In this document: in pieces, positions 51,677-60,986 of the stretch
How positions within the stretch are numbered: position 1 is the stretch's first letter
Layout of the letters: every line of letters starts with the position of its first letter
NCBI GenBank assembly: GCA_017618135.1
Contig: JAFZUV010000007.1
Span: forward strand, 124,001 to 188,000
DNA: 64,000 bases
Direction of reading: 5' to 3'
DNA from: Clostridia bacterium
GTDB taxonomy: Bacteria; Bacillota; Clostridia; Oscillospirales; Acutalibacteraceae
Notes under the pieces: generated by a model
What the model saw: the letters and a program-made list of their open reading frames with translations, nothing else
What the model was told of the DNA's origin: nothing
The model's database searches: none
Translations under genes and position numbers: made by a program

Positions 51677-53176
51677 GTGAAAAAAGTATTATCAATCCTT
51701 CTCGCGGTGTGTATGCTCGCGGGAGCTTTTGCGGGAATGGGTGTTCAGGCAACAGGCTATTTAGGCGCAACCGTTAAAGCAAACGCCCTTACGACCGGCG
51801 ATACATTTGAAATGGGAATGTATCCGCAAAGCGAGGTTAAGGATAGCTCGCTTATAAACGAATTAAGCAAAATAACCTGCGAAATGCAAAGCTATGGCTA
51901 TATGCGGAATTCAAATTCAGAAACCCATACCTACGACAGTGTGGATATGAGTTACGCCGATATAGTTTACGGCGGCGAAGCATACCGCAAGGTGGAGATA
52001 AACGAATACAGACCGTACTGGACCGATTATTCCGCCGATTGGGGAGATATTGAGGAATATACAGAACAAATTAACAACGGATATCCGGTAGGCAACACAT
52101 ATTATTTTAAATGGGAACCGATAGTCTGGCAGGTTTTGGCAAAGGAGAACGACGGGCTTTATGTAATGTCAAAAACGCTGCTTGATTCTCAAAGCTATCA
52201 TAATTTCTGGGAGGGTATAACCTGGGAGAACAGCAGCCTGCGCGCCTGGCTTAATGACGATTTTTATAATGCCGCCTTTTCCAAAAACGAAAAAGACAAA
52301 ATCAACACCATAACCCACGCAAACGAAAATTCCCCCTGGGATAGCGAAATAAACGGCGGTAACGATACAACCGATAATGTGTGGATAATATCGTACAGTG
52401 ACGCTGTAAACACTGCTTACGGCTTTTCAAGTGGGCTTTACACGGATAATGCTGCAAGGCGCGCTCAGGGCAGCGATTACGCCAAAAGTCAGGGCTTGTG
52501 GGTAAACAATTATGATGAGAGCGAATATTACGGCGACTCCTACTGGTGGCTGCGCTCCCCCGGCGACGATTCCGGTGATGCTTGTGGAGTCGGTGACGGC
52601 GGGTGCGCGAACGGCAGCGACGGTGTCAGCTTCGCTAGCGACGGTGTGCGTCCCGCTTTAAAAATCAATCTGCAATCTGAAATCGGAAAATCTGACGCGG
52701 CAGCCTCACGGCTTCCGGGAGGCTTGGTTTGCGCCCACGCTCAGACCGAAATCAGAAACGCGAAAGACGCCACCTGCACCGAAGAAGGCTACACGGGCGA
52801 TGTTTATTGCGCCGCTTGCGGCGCCGAAATTCAGGCGGGAAAAGCCATACCGGCGGCAGGGCACAATTTCGGCTGGCGGATAACAAAGCTTGCAAAGCCG
52901 GGAGAGAACGGACTGAAAGAGGAAATTTGCTCTGTTTGCGGCGAAAGAACCGGCGAGACAAAGCATATAGAATATACCGGACATGTAACCGGTGATATAA
53001 GTAATGATGGTGAAGTTAACAATAAAGACGCCGCAAGGATGTTTAAATATCTTTCCGGTTGGGAGGTCAGCATAAATGCCGCCGCGCTTGATATAGACAG
53101 TGACGGCAAGGTTGATAACAGAGATTTAATAAGACTGTTCCAGTATCTTTCAGGTTGGAATGTGGAAATATATTAA
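51677..53176 (+). CDS. Secreted DUF6273-type protein with dockerin-like C-terminus
   Basis: 499 residues. A signal peptide (VLSILLAVCMLAGAFAGMG) starts at GTG 51677. About 120-340 resembles DUF6273, a fold found on clostridial surface proteins: FKWEPIVWQVLAKENDGLYV, WLRSPGDDSG and DGVRPALKINL. A CxxC module (CTEEGYTGDVYCAACG ... CSVCGERTGE) and a duplicated dockerin (GDISNDGEVNNKDAARMFKY; LDIDSDGKVDNRDLIRLFQY) follow. This C-terminus closely resembles that of the GH25 protein at 30338, so both probably dock to the same cohesin scaffold. Confidence 0.88.
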   Translation: MKKVLSILLAVCMLAGAFAGMGVQATGYLGATVKANALTTGDTFEMGMYPQSEVKDSSLINELSKITCEMQSYGYMRNSNSETHTYDSVDMSYADIVYGGEAYRKVEINEYRPYWTDYSADWGDIEEYTEQINNGYPVGNTYYFKWEPIVWQVLAKENDGLYVMSKTLLDSQSYHNFWEGITWENSSLRAWLNDDFYNAAFSKNEKDKINTITHANENSPWDSEINGGNDTTDNVWIISYSDAVNTAYGFSSGLYTDNAARRAQGSDYAKSQGLWVNNYDESEYYGDSYWWLRSPGDDSGDACGVGDGGCANGSDGVSFASDGVRPALKINLQSEIGKSDAAASRLPGGLVCAHAQTEIRNAKDATCTEEGYTGDVYCAACGAEIQAGKAIPAAGHNFGWRITKLAKPGENGLKEEICSVCGERTGETKHIEYTGHVTGDISNDGEVNNKDAARMFKYLSGWEVSINAAALDIDSDGKVDNRDLIRLFQYLSGWNVEIY

Positions 53177-53178
53177 AC

Positions 53179-53207
53179 AAAAGCGACTGCCGAAGCAGTC
53201 GCTTTTT
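53179..53207 (+). terminator. Terminator of the dockerin protein gene
   Basis: GCGACTGC (53183-53190)-CGAA-GCAGTCGC (53195-53202) followed by TTTTT. Confidence 0.9.
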
Positions 53208-53212
53208 CAGAC

Positions 53213-53250
53213 ATCAGATGGCAGATATCGGATATCAGACAATAGGTGCG
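53213..53250. repeat. Copy of a short intergenic repeat
   Basis: CAGATGGCAGATATCGGATA followed by TCAGACAATA resembles 32112-32147 (CAGATGGCAGACGGCGGATT, then TCGGATGCCAAATAAT). Both lie next to terminators of surface-protein genes. The copies are about 75-80% alike by eye. Confidence 0.4.
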
Positions 53251-53291
53251 GCTTCGCCGGATTTTTATTATAATATGTTTATGCTTTTTTA

Positions 53292-53320
53292 TTTACAAAT
53301 CTTCAGCAGTATGATATAGT
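53292..53320 (+). promoter_or_regulatory. Promoter of punA
   Basis: TTTACA (53292-53297) and TATAGT (53315-53320), 17-bp spacer. Confidence 0.6.
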
Positions 53321-53351
53321 CTATCTGTAGACAATATTTAAGAGGTTTATT

Positions 53352-54167
53352 ATGTATCAAAAGTGTCTTGCCTGTGTTAAAAAAATCAAAGGAATTATAG
53401 GTGATTTCGTGCCTGAAACAGCTGTCGTTTTAGGTTCGGGACTTGGCGGCTTTGCCGAAGGCATAGATGTAAAGTTTTCGGTTAATTACGCTGATATACC
53501 CGGCTTTCCGGTCTCCACCGTGAAGGGTCACGTTGGCAAGCTCTTGTTTGGCTTCTATAATAAAAAACCGATAGTCGCGGCGCAGGGCAGGGTACACTGT
53601 TACGAAGGTTATACTCCGGCTGAGGCTGTTATTCCGGTAAGAGTGCTTAAACTGCTCGGCGCGGATACAATTATTCTTACCAACGCCGCCGGCGGTATAA
53701 ACGAAAATTTAAATCCCGGCGATTTTATGCTTATAACCGACCACATAAGTTTTTTTGCGGACAGTCCGCTTACGGGTAAGAATATTGATGAATTTGGCGT
53801 GCGGTTTCCGGATATGAGTGCGGTTTACGACAGAAAGCTTATTGATATAGCTTTAAGCGAGGCGAAAAAACTTAAAATAGAATTAAAGGAAGGAATATAC
53901 GCTCAGGTAAAAGGACCTCAGTACGAAACACCCGCCGAAATAGTCGCCCTTTCAAGACTGGGTGCTCAAGCCGTAGGTATGAGTACGGCAATTGAGGCTA
54001 TAGCGGCGAAGCACGCCGGTATGCGCGTCTGCGGTATTTCTTTGATAACTAATATGGCTGCCGGAATATGGAAAAAGCCTCTTTCTCATAACGAGGTAAT
54101 AGAAAGCTCCGAAAAAGCTCAAGCGGATTTTTGCCACCTTTTGCAAGCAATCATTGGAAGAATATAA
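53352..54167 (+). CDS. punA: Purine nucleoside phosphorylase
   Basis: 271 residues. VVLGSGLGGFAEGI binds phosphate, HCYEGY and TNAAGGINENLNPGDFM are the trimeric-PNP signatures, and VKGPQYETPAEI carries the purine-site Glu. It cleaves inosine and guanosine to base plus ribose 1-phosphate, the step between nucleoside uptake (25245-30270) and Xpt salvage. ATG 53352 follows AGAGG. Monocistronic. Confidence 0.95.
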   Translation: MYQKCLACVKKIKGIIGDFVPETAVVLGSGLGGFAEGIDVKFSVNYADIPGFPVSTVKGHVGKLLFGFYNKKPIVAAQGRVHCYEGYTPAEAVIPVRVLKLLGADTIILTNAAGGINENLNPGDFMLITDHISFFADSPLTGKNIDEFGVRFPDMSAVYDRKLIDIALSEAKKLKIELKEGIYAQVKGPQYETPAEIVALSRLGAQAVGMSTAIEAIAAKHAGMRVCGISLITNMAAGIWKKPLSHNEVIESSEKAQADFCHLLQAIIGRI

Positions 54168-54169
54168 AA

Positions 54170-54208
54170 AAACGCGAACGGTTTAGGTGTACCAAACCGT
54201 TCGCGTTT
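54170..54208. terminator. Bidirectional terminator
   Basis: AAACGCGAACGGTTT (54170-54184) pairs exactly with AAACCGTTCGCGTTT (54194-54208) between convergent genes. Confidence 0.92.
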
Positions 54209-54219
54209 AAAGCTTATAC

Positions 54220-55245
54220 TCACTGTGATTTTTCAGGTATTTTTTCGTAGAATGTCCTTATAACAATGTCGGTAAGCGCATCTTCATCGGGAGTGAAGGC
54301 GGAATAACCGTCCTTAATAAATGTTTCGCCCGGTATACTCTCAAACTCTATCGCGTCACCTAAATTCATTCTCATACAGTTGGTTGCGAGATAGGTTGTT
54401 TGCGAAAGAGAGATGTTTGTTGAAACATACGGTTGCATAAGATTATAGTAAGTTATTATTTTTGAATAGTCGGTTGAAATTTCGTTACCCGCTTTATTCA
54501 TAAACGCTGTTATAAAATTTTTCTGGCGTTCCATACGGAAGTTGTTTGCATTGACATCGTCTGTGCGCCAGTGAATATAATATACGGCGCTTTTGCCTTT
54601 GACCTTTATAGTCTGACCCGCTTTATATCTTGTGCGGGAGTCAGCGTCATAATAATCCTCGTTTACCGCTACTTCAATATATCCTACCGAGTTCGAAAGC
54701 TTTTCGAGCGCCGTAAGGTCCATAGTAATATATGAGCTTATATTGATGCCGTATAACGCGCGGCTTACCGATAAAAGAACATTTCTACTGCACTGTTTTA
54801 TATCCTTCCCGTAATTATATGCAAGGCAGATTTGCTCGTTTACCACGCCGACATACTCGCCGGAGGTTGAATAATGATTTACATCAACAAGCGTTTCTCT
54901 TGATATCGGTATAATGCTCATTGATTTTGTCTTTGTATTTACGGCGCCTACAAGCAGGGTATCAGCCTGACCGTTCAAGCCTATACTGTAATCGCTTTTC
55001 AGCTCGCCTTTATCGACCCCGATAAGCAGAAATGATATAACATCGGGATTAAGTCTGTATTTTGATTTTTTATAGACAATTCCGTCCTCCTCGGTTGTAA
55101 CACTGGAGTTGGTTATGTTGGCGTCGTTTTTATGAAATTCAAATTTGCCCCGGTGGTTTAATATTGCAACGGTGCCAATCAGCGCAAGGATTAGCGCGAG
55201 AATGGACGATACAGCTATTATGGTCACTTTAAGCCATTTACTCAT
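54220..55245 (-). CDS. LytR-CpsA-Psr (LCP) family protein
   Basis: 341 residues. One N-terminal membrane helix (VTIIAVSSILALILALIGTV) and an external LCP domain (about 70-300): FLLIGVDKGE, ADTLLVGAVNTKTKSMSIIP, ISRETLV and VGYIEVAVNEDY. LCP enzymes transfer glycopolymers from undecaprenyl carriers to peptidoglycan. Own promoter on the minus strand, no operon partner. Confidence 0.92.
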   Translation of the reverse strand: MSKWLKVTIIAVSSILALILALIGTVAILNHRGKFEFHKNDANITNSSVTTEEDGIVYKKSKYRLNPDVISFLLIGVDKGELKSDYSIGLNGQADTLLVGAVNTKTKSMSIIPISRETLVDVNHYSTSGEYVGVVNEQICLAYNYGKDIKQCSRNVLLSVSRALYGINISSYITMDLTALEKLSNSVGYIEVAVNEDYYDADSRTRYKAGQTIKVKGKSAVYYIHWRTDDVNANNFRMERQKNFITAFMNKAGNEISTDYSKIITYYNLMQPYVSTNISLSQTTYLATNCMRMNLGDAIEFESIPGETFIKDGYSAFTPDEDALTDIVIRTFYEKIPEKSQ

Positions 55246-55281
55246 AAATATAACTCCTTATCGCTCATAACGGGCATTATG

Positions 55282-55310
55282 ATTATACAGAAAAACATAT
55301 TTTATGTCAA
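55282..55310 (-). promoter_or_regulatory. Promoter of the LCP gene
   Basis: On the minus strand TTGACA (55310-55305) and TATAAT (55287-55282), 17-bp spacer, perfect consensus. Confidence 0.85.
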
Positions 55311-55400
55311 TCATTTTAATGTTTTTGCAAATAGGTATGGAAAATTCCGAAAAACTGTAGTATAATGAGTCAAATGTAATTTATGTGAGGTCTTAAATCT

Positions 55401-56759
55401 ATGAAAATTATTGTCGCCGGTTGCGGTAAAATCGGTGTTGCGGCTATCGAAAGCCTGGTGAATGAGGGGCACGATGTAATAGCTGTTGACAATCGTTTAG
55501 AGGCTGTTGAGGAAATCAGAGATGTTTATGACATTATGTGCCTTTGTTCAAACGCCGCAGATTACGATACATTGTCTGACGCCGGCATAGCCGATGCTGA
55601 TATGTTTATAGCGGTTACCGGTTCCGATGAGTTTAATATGCTTAGTTGTATTATTGCCAAAAAGATGGGCGCTAAGCATACGGTAGCGCGTATCAGAAAT
55701 CCTGAATACAATGCAAAAAATTTAGGATTTATAAAACAGCAAATTGAGCTTTCAATGGCTTTAAACCCCGAGTATCTGGTTGCTCAGGAAATATTTAATA
55801 TACTTAAATTCCCCGCGGCAATAAACATTGAAACCTTTTCACGGCGCAATTTTGAAATGGCGGAGATAATGCTGCGTGATAACAGCCCGATAGTTGGTAT
55901 GAATCTTATTGACCTCCGTAAAAAATTTCAGGCCAATTACCTTATATGTGTTGTACAGCGCGGGCAGGATGTGTTTATTCCGGACGGTAACTTTGTGCTT
56001 CAAAGCGGCGACCGCGTTGGCATTACCGCAGATACAAACGAAATTCAAAAGCTGCTTAAAATGCTCGGCATACTTCAAAAGAGCGCTCGTGATATAATGA
56101 TTTTAGGCGGCGGCCGCATAGCTTACTATCTTTCAAAAATGCTTATTTCCGCCGGAAACTCGGTAACAATAATCGATAAGGATCGTAGTCGTTGCGAGCA
56201 CTTATCTGATTTTTTGCCTTCGGCGCGAATTATTAACGGAGACGGTGCAGACCAGGATCTTCTTATTGAAGAAGGGCTTTTGTCGTCTGATGCGTTTGTG
56301 GCGCTTACCGGTATGGATGAGGAAAACATACTCGTTTCTATTTTTGCTTCGTCAAAGCAGGTAAAAAAAGTTATTGCAAAGGTAAACGGAAGCGAGCTTT
56401 CCGATATGGCGGAAAAATTAGGCCTTGATTGCGTAGTAACGCCTAAGCAGATGGTAAGTGCGACTATTTCAAGATATGCAAGAGCTATTGCTAATTCCGC
56501 CGGCAGTAATGTTGAAACTCTTTATAAGCTTATGGACGGTAAGGTTGAGGCCGCCGAGTTCAATGTTGCGGCAGACTTTGGTTTTAAGGATATACCGCTT
56601 AAGGATTTAAAGCTGAAGAAAAACATACTTATATCCGGTATTATACGCCGCCGCAAGGCTATTATACCGTCCGGTGACGATGTTATAAAGACCGGGGATA
56701 AGGTCATAGTTATTGCCGCAAAAACGGTGCTTAAAGATCTTTCGGATATTATGAGGTAA
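55401..56759 (+). CDS. trkA: Trk potassium uptake protein TrkA
   Basis: 452 residues, two RCK units: IIVAGCGKIGVAAIESL and IMILGGGRIAYYLSKML start the two Rossmann folds, each followed by a TrkA-C domain. It is the cytoplasmic, NAD(H)-binding ring that gates TrkH. A TATAAT (55361-55366) lies 34 nt before the start. TrkH follows at 88 bp, then the KtrB/KtrA pair. Confidence 0.93.
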   Translation: MKIIVAGCGKIGVAAIESLVNEGHDVIAVDNRLEAVEEIRDVYDIMCLCSNAADYDTLSDAGIADADMFIAVTGSDEFNMLSCIIAKKMGAKHTVARIRNPEYNAKNLGFIKQQIELSMALNPEYLVAQEIFNILKFPAAINIETFSRRNFEMAEIMLRDNSPIVGMNLIDLRKKFQANYLICVVQRGQDVFIPDGNFVLQSGDRVGITADTNEIQKLLKMLGILQKSARDIMILGGGRIAYYLSKMLISAGNSVTIIDKDRSRCEHLSDFLPSARIINGDGADQDLLIEEGLLSSDAFVALTGMDEENILVSIFASSKQVKKVIAKVNGSELSDMAEKLGLDCVVTPKQMVSATISRYARAIANSAGSNVETLYKLMDGKVEAAEFNVAADFGFKDIPLKDLKLKKNILISGIIRRRKAIIPSGDDVIKTGDKVIVIAAKTVLKDLSDIMR

Positions 56760-56847
56760 TCTGATTTGCCTTGCAATCACAAACGCAGGAAAGGCGGGGA
56801 AATATGGCGAGTCAGCTTTTATAAAGCTTGATTTCCATTGACTTATA

Positions 56848-58293
56848 ATGAATGTTAAAGCTGTCCTTAACACGCTCGGCAAGATTTCGCTGGTAGAAGG
56901 TATACTGATTGTCTTGCCGCTTATGGTTTCTCTTTTATACGGTGAAATGAGTGGTGCCGCGGCTTTTGCCGCGACTATTGCGATATCTGCGGCAACAGGT
57001 GGATTCTTGTTGTTGCTTACTAAAAACCATAATCATTTGATTTATGCCAAAGAGGGCTTTGCCATAGTAGCCGGCGTATGGATACTCATATCCCTTATCG
57101 GAGCTTTGCCTTTCAGGTTTTCCGGTGTCATCCCGCATTATGTTGATGCGGTTTTTGAAACAGTCAGCGGATTTACAACCACAGGTGCTTCAATAATTGA
57201 AGATGTTGAGGCAATAAGCAAAGGAATGCTGTTCTGGCGCAGTTTTACGCATTTTATAGGCGGTATGGGATTTCTCGTGTTTGTGATGGCCATAATCCCC
57301 AATGTAACCGATAGATCGATACACATTCTGAAAGCTGAGGTCCCAGGCCCTAATGTGGGCAAAATAGTTCCTAAAATCAAGGATACCGCGAAAATTCTTT
57401 ATCTTATCTACATAGCAATTACGGCAGTTGAGATAGTTTTGCTTGTTTTAGGCGGAATGCCGCTTTTTGACAGTATCGTTCATTCTTTTGCTACCGCGGG
57501 GACGGGAGGATTTGGAATTAAGAGCGACAGCATCTCTTCATACAGTCCCTATTGCCAGTGGGTTATTGGCATCTTTATGATGCTTTTCGGGGTTAACTTC
57601 AATATCTACTACCTTATTTTAATAAAGAGGTTTAAAGACATAATGAAGAGCTCCGAGCTTTGGGTATATATATCCATTGCTTTCTGCAGCACAGCGGTCA
57701 TAACATTTAATAACATAGAGATTTATAAGCGAATATCCTTATCGGTGCGCCATTCTTTTTTCCAGGTTTCCTCAATTATGACAACAACCGGATTTGCCAC
57801 AGCAGACTTTGACCGTTGGGGCGGTCTGCCTAAAACTATACTGTTGACGCTGATGTTTATCGGCGCCTGTGCCGGTTCCACCGGCGGCGGACTTAAGGTT
57901 TCACGCGTAATTATGCTTTTTAAAATTATATCAAGGGAAATAAGAAGACTGCTGCATCCGCGGGCGGTCACTTCAATTCACTTCGAGGGCAAAAAGGTGG
58001 ACGAAAACACTATCGGCGGAGTGAGCCATTATTTTGCGATATATATGATATGCTTTGTAGCCGCGTTTCTGCTTATTTCATTTGAGCCCTTTGGAATTGA
58101 AACGAATATTTCCGCTACAGCCGCATGCTTCAACAATATCGGACCCGGCTTGGATCTTGTGGGTCCTACTATGAATTATTCGGCATATTCTTATTTTTCA
58201 AAAATTGTTCTGTCCGCCGCTATGCTTCTTGGGCGGTTGGAAATATTTCCTATAATAATAGCGTTTTCTCCCTCTGTTTGGAAAAATGCTTGA
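56848..58293 (+). CDS. trkH: Potassium transporter TrkH
   Basis: 481 residues, four M1-P-M2 repeats. Filter loops include ETVSGFTTTGAS, FATAGTGGFGIKS, SSIMTTTGFAT and FNNIGPGLDLVG, each centred on the Gly that lines the potassium pore. It pairs with TrkA upstream. No clear ribosome site precedes ATG 56848; a six-codon frame (MASQLL) with a good AGGCGGGG site lies just upstream at 56804, which may be a coupling leader. Confidence 0.92.
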   Translation: MNVKAVLNTLGKISLVEGILIVLPLMVSLLYGEMSGAAAFAATIAISAATGGFLLLLTKNHNHLIYAKEGFAIVAGVWILISLIGALPFRFSGVIPHYVDAVFETVSGFTTTGASIIEDVEAISKGMLFWRSFTHFIGGMGFLVFVMAIIPNVTDRSIHILKAEVPGPNVGKIVPKIKDTAKILYLIYIAITAVEIVLLVLGGMPLFDSIVHSFATAGTGGFGIKSDSISSYSPYCQWVIGIFMMLFGVNFNIYYLILIKRFKDIMKSSELWVYISIAFCSTAVITFNNIEIYKRISLSVRHSFFQVSSIMTTTGFATADFDRWGGLPKTILLTLMFIGACAGSTGGGLKVSRVIMLFKIISREIRRLLHPRAVTSIHFEGKKVDENTIGGVSHYFAIYMICFVAAFLLISFEPFGIETNISATAACFNNIGPGLDLVGPTMNYSAYSYFSKIVLSAAMLLGRLEIFPIIIAFSPSVWKNA

Positions 58294-58319
58294 TCTATAA
58301 TTGAGGCGGTGAAAGTATA

Positions 58320-59642
58320 ATGGAGAAAAGGCGGTTTAAACTGACCTCGTCAAGAGTTATAATATTCGGATTTGTCGGTGTTATACTTTTGGCAACAGTT
58401 GTCCTGATGTTACCGGTATCAAGCGCGGGGCACACATATACGCCTTTTATCAATGCCGCGTTTACGGCCACATCGGCTACTTGTGTTACAGGTCTTGTTA
58501 CCTATGATACAGCAACCTATTGGTCGTCCTTCGGGCAAGCTGTTATATTGCTTCTTATTCAAACTGGCGGTATGGGTGTTGTAACTGTGGCTGTGGGACT
58601 CTCGCGCCTTTCCGGCAAAAAAATCGGACTGCTCGGACGAAGCTTTATGCAGGATTCTATTGCCGCGCCGAGGCTTGGCGGAATTATGAAGTTTACGAAA
58701 TTCATAGTGATAACGGCGCTGGCGATTGAATTTCTCGGCGCGTTAGCGTTGCTTCCGGTTTTTTGCGGCAGATATGGTGTAAAGGGAATTTGGTATTCTT
58801 TTTTTCACGCAGTTTCCGCATTTTGTAACGCTGGATTTGATGTAATGGGGCAAAGCGGTGAATTTTCTTCGCTTACGACATTTCAAAGTAATGTTTTGGT
58901 CAATATCGTTATGATGCTTCTGATAATTATAGGCGGTATAGGTTTTGCAACATGGAATGATATAAAAAATCACGGGTTGAGATTCAGAAGATATTCTATA
59001 CAAAGCCGTGTGATATTGGTGATTACCGCGGTGTTTATTCTTTTGCCCGCGTTGTTGTTCTTTTTTGCTGATTTCGGTAATATGGAAATGAAAGATCGGG
59101 TTCTTTCGTCGCTTTTTCAATCCGTAACGCTAAGAACTGCCGGATTTAACACGGTTAATTTTTCTTCGCTCAGGGATTCTTCGCTTGCAGTTATGATTGT
59201 GTTTATGTTAATCGGAGGAGCTCCCGGTTCAACGGCGGGGGGTATGAAGGTTACTACTGTTGCGGTACTTTTGTTTTCCGCACTGAGCGTTTTTGCGAGA
59301 AAAAAAGAAGTCAGAGTATGTGACCGAAGTATTGATGCTGAAAATGTAAAAACCGCGGCGGCGATACTGTTAATGTATATAATGTTGTTTTTTACAGGTG
59401 GCATAATGATTAGTTTATATGACGGCATACCTCTTAATAATTGCCTTTTTGAGACCGCTTCGGCTATCGGTACAGTGGGACTTACCACAGGTATAACATC
59501 TTCGCTTTCATCTTTTTCAAAGATTATTCTCATATTTCTTATGTATATTGGCAGGGTGGGCGGACTTACAATAATATTTGCCGCCGCCAAATCGAGTCAA
59601 GCGGCGTCTAAACTTCCCATGGAAAAAATAACGGTAGGTTAG
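58320..59642 (+). CDS. ktrB: Potassium transporter KtrB-type membrane subunit
   Basis: 440 residues, related to TrkH but shorter. Filter loops: TSATCVTGLVT, FCNAGFDVMGQS, VTLRTAGFNTV and AIGTVGLTTGI. It begins 26 bp after trkH and is followed directly by a KtrA-type subunit, so the cell has a second, Na-coupled potassium importer next to the Trk pair. Distinct filter sequences show it is not a recent copy. Confidence 0.92.
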   Translation: MEKRRFKLTSSRVIIFGFVGVILLATVVLMLPVSSAGHTYTPFINAAFTATSATCVTGLVTYDTATYWSSFGQAVILLLIQTGGMGVVTVAVGLSRLSGKKIGLLGRSFMQDSIAAPRLGGIMKFTKFIVITALAIEFLGALALLPVFCGRYGVKGIWYSFFHAVSAFCNAGFDVMGQSGEFSSLTTFQSNVLVNIVMMLLIIIGGIGFATWNDIKNHGLRFRRYSIQSRVILVITAVFILLPALLFFFADFGNMEMKDRVLSSLFQSVTLRTAGFNTVNFSSLRDSSLAVMIVFMLIGGAPGSTAGGMKVTTVAVLLFSALSVFARKKEVRVCDRSIDAENVKTAAAILLMYIMLFFTGGIMISLYDGIPLNNCLFETASAIGTVGLTTGITSSLSSFSKIILIFLMYIGRVGGLTIIFAAAKSSQAASKLPMEKITVG

Positions 59643-59651
59643 GTGATAAAA

Positions 59652-60296
59652 ATGAAAAGTGTATTGCTTATAGGACTCGGCAGATTCGGTAATAATGTTG
59701 CACAAAAGCTCTATGAGCTTAAGCATGAGGTTATGGCTCTTGATACAGACGAAGAACGCATAAACGAGATATTACCTGTAGTCACCAAAGCACAGATAGG
59801 CGACAGCACGGATGTTGGGTTGTTAAAATCTCTGGGAGTTGAGGACTATGATGTTTGTATAGTAACTATTAAAGATTTTGCCGACTCACTTCAGACCGTG
59901 TCGCTTTTAAAAGAGCTTGGTGCAAAAGCGGTGGTTGCGCGTGCGACCGATGATGTTCACCAAAAGTTTCTGCTCAGAAACGGTGCGGATGAAACGGTGT
60001 ATCCGGAAAAACAACTTGCTACTTGGACGGCGGTTTGCTTTACTTCAAACCATGTTTTCGATTATATAAGACTTGACGACGAGCACTCGATATTTGAGGT
60101 TACAATTCCCGATGAGTGGGACGGTAAAACCATAGAGCAGTTGGCAGTGCGCCGTAAGCACGGTCTTAACATTATGGCGGTCAAGGAAGAAAAAGGACTT
60201 AATATGACCATCACACCCGATATGGTTTTAACATCGGATAAGCATTTGTTGGTACTCGGAAGTATTAAAAACATCAAGAAGATATTTAATATATAG
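59652..60296 (+). CDS. ktrA: Potassium uptake regulator KtrA (RCK protein)
   Basis: 214 residues with one RCK-N (LLIGLGRFGNNVAQKL) and one RCK-C domain (VTIPDEWDGKTIEQLAVRRK). This half-size RCK forms an octameric ring with KtrB and binds ATP/ADP. ATG 59652 lies 4 nt after AGGTGAT; GTG 59643 would overlap that site. Confidence 0.92.
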   Translation: MKSVLLIGLGRFGNNVAQKLYELKHEVMALDTDEERINEILPVVTKAQIGDSTDVGLLKSLGVEDYDVCIVTIKDFADSLQTVSLLKELGAKAVVARATDDVHQKFLLRNGADETVYPEKQLATWTAVCFTSNHVFDYIRLDDEHSIFEVTIPDEWDGKTIEQLAVRRKHGLNIMAVKEEKGLNMTITPDMVLTSDKHLLVLGSIKNIKKIFNI

Positions 60297-60337
60297 TGCT
60301 TTTTGTTTTCCTGATTACATTATATTGAGTAAATCGC

Positions 60338-60366
60338 TTGACAAATCGGCGTTTTAGCTTTATACT
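60338..60366 (+). promoter_or_regulatory. Promoter of efp
   Basis: TTGACA (60338-60343) and TATACT (60361-60366), 17-bp spacer. Confidence 0.8.
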
Positions 60367-60403
60367 TTTTATGGAATATATTTTGTTATTTGGAGGAAAT
60401 AAT

Positions 60404-60961
60404 ATGATCAGTGCCGGTGATTTCAGAAACGGTGTAACTTTTGAAGAAGACGGTCAGGTTTTACAGGTTGTTGAATTTCAACATGTTAAACCCGGCAAGG
60501 GAGCGGCTTTTGTAAGAACTAAAACAAAAAATGTTATAACTGGTTCGGTTGTTGAAAAATCTTATAATCCCACCGCTAAGTTCCCTACGGCTTTTATTGA
60601 GCGTAAGGATATGGAGTTTTCTTATAACGACGGTGACCTTTATTACTTTATGGATCAGGAAACATACGAAATGGTTCCCATAAATAAGAGTGATTTGTCG
60701 GATAATTTTAAATTTGTGAAGGAAAATATGGTGTGTAAAATACTTTCCTATAAGGGCAAGGTGTTCGGTGTTGAACCACCCACATTTGTTGAATTGACCG
60801 TTACCGATACAGAACCGGGTTTTGCGGGCAATACCGCTACTAACGCTACTAAACCTGCAACTATTGAAACGGGTTGCGAAATTCGCGTTCCGCTCTTTAT
60901 TAACGAAGGTGAGGTTATTCGTATAGATACCAGAACCGGCGAATATATGGAGCGCGCGTAA
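60404..60961 (+). CDS. efp: Elongation factor P
   Basis: 185 residues, three beta-barrel domains. [18 protein letters not shown] holds the loop whose Lys (PGKG) reaches the peptidyl-transferase centre. The C-terminal signature [21 protein letters not shown] is standard. It rescues ribosomes stalled at proline runs. ATG 60404 follows TGGAGGA. The next gene follows by 25 nt. Confidence 0.97.
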   Translation: MISAGDFRNGVTFEEDGQVLQVVEFQHVKPGKGAAFVRTKTKNVITGSVVEKSYNPTAKFPTAFIERKDMEFSYNDGDLYYFMDQETYEMVPINKSDLSDNFKFVKENMVCKILSYKGKVFGVEPPTFVELTVTDTEPGFAGNTATNATKPATIETGCEIRVPLFINEGEVIRIDTRTGEYMERA

Positions 60962-60986
60962 ATATATAATAAAAAGGAGAAGGATT

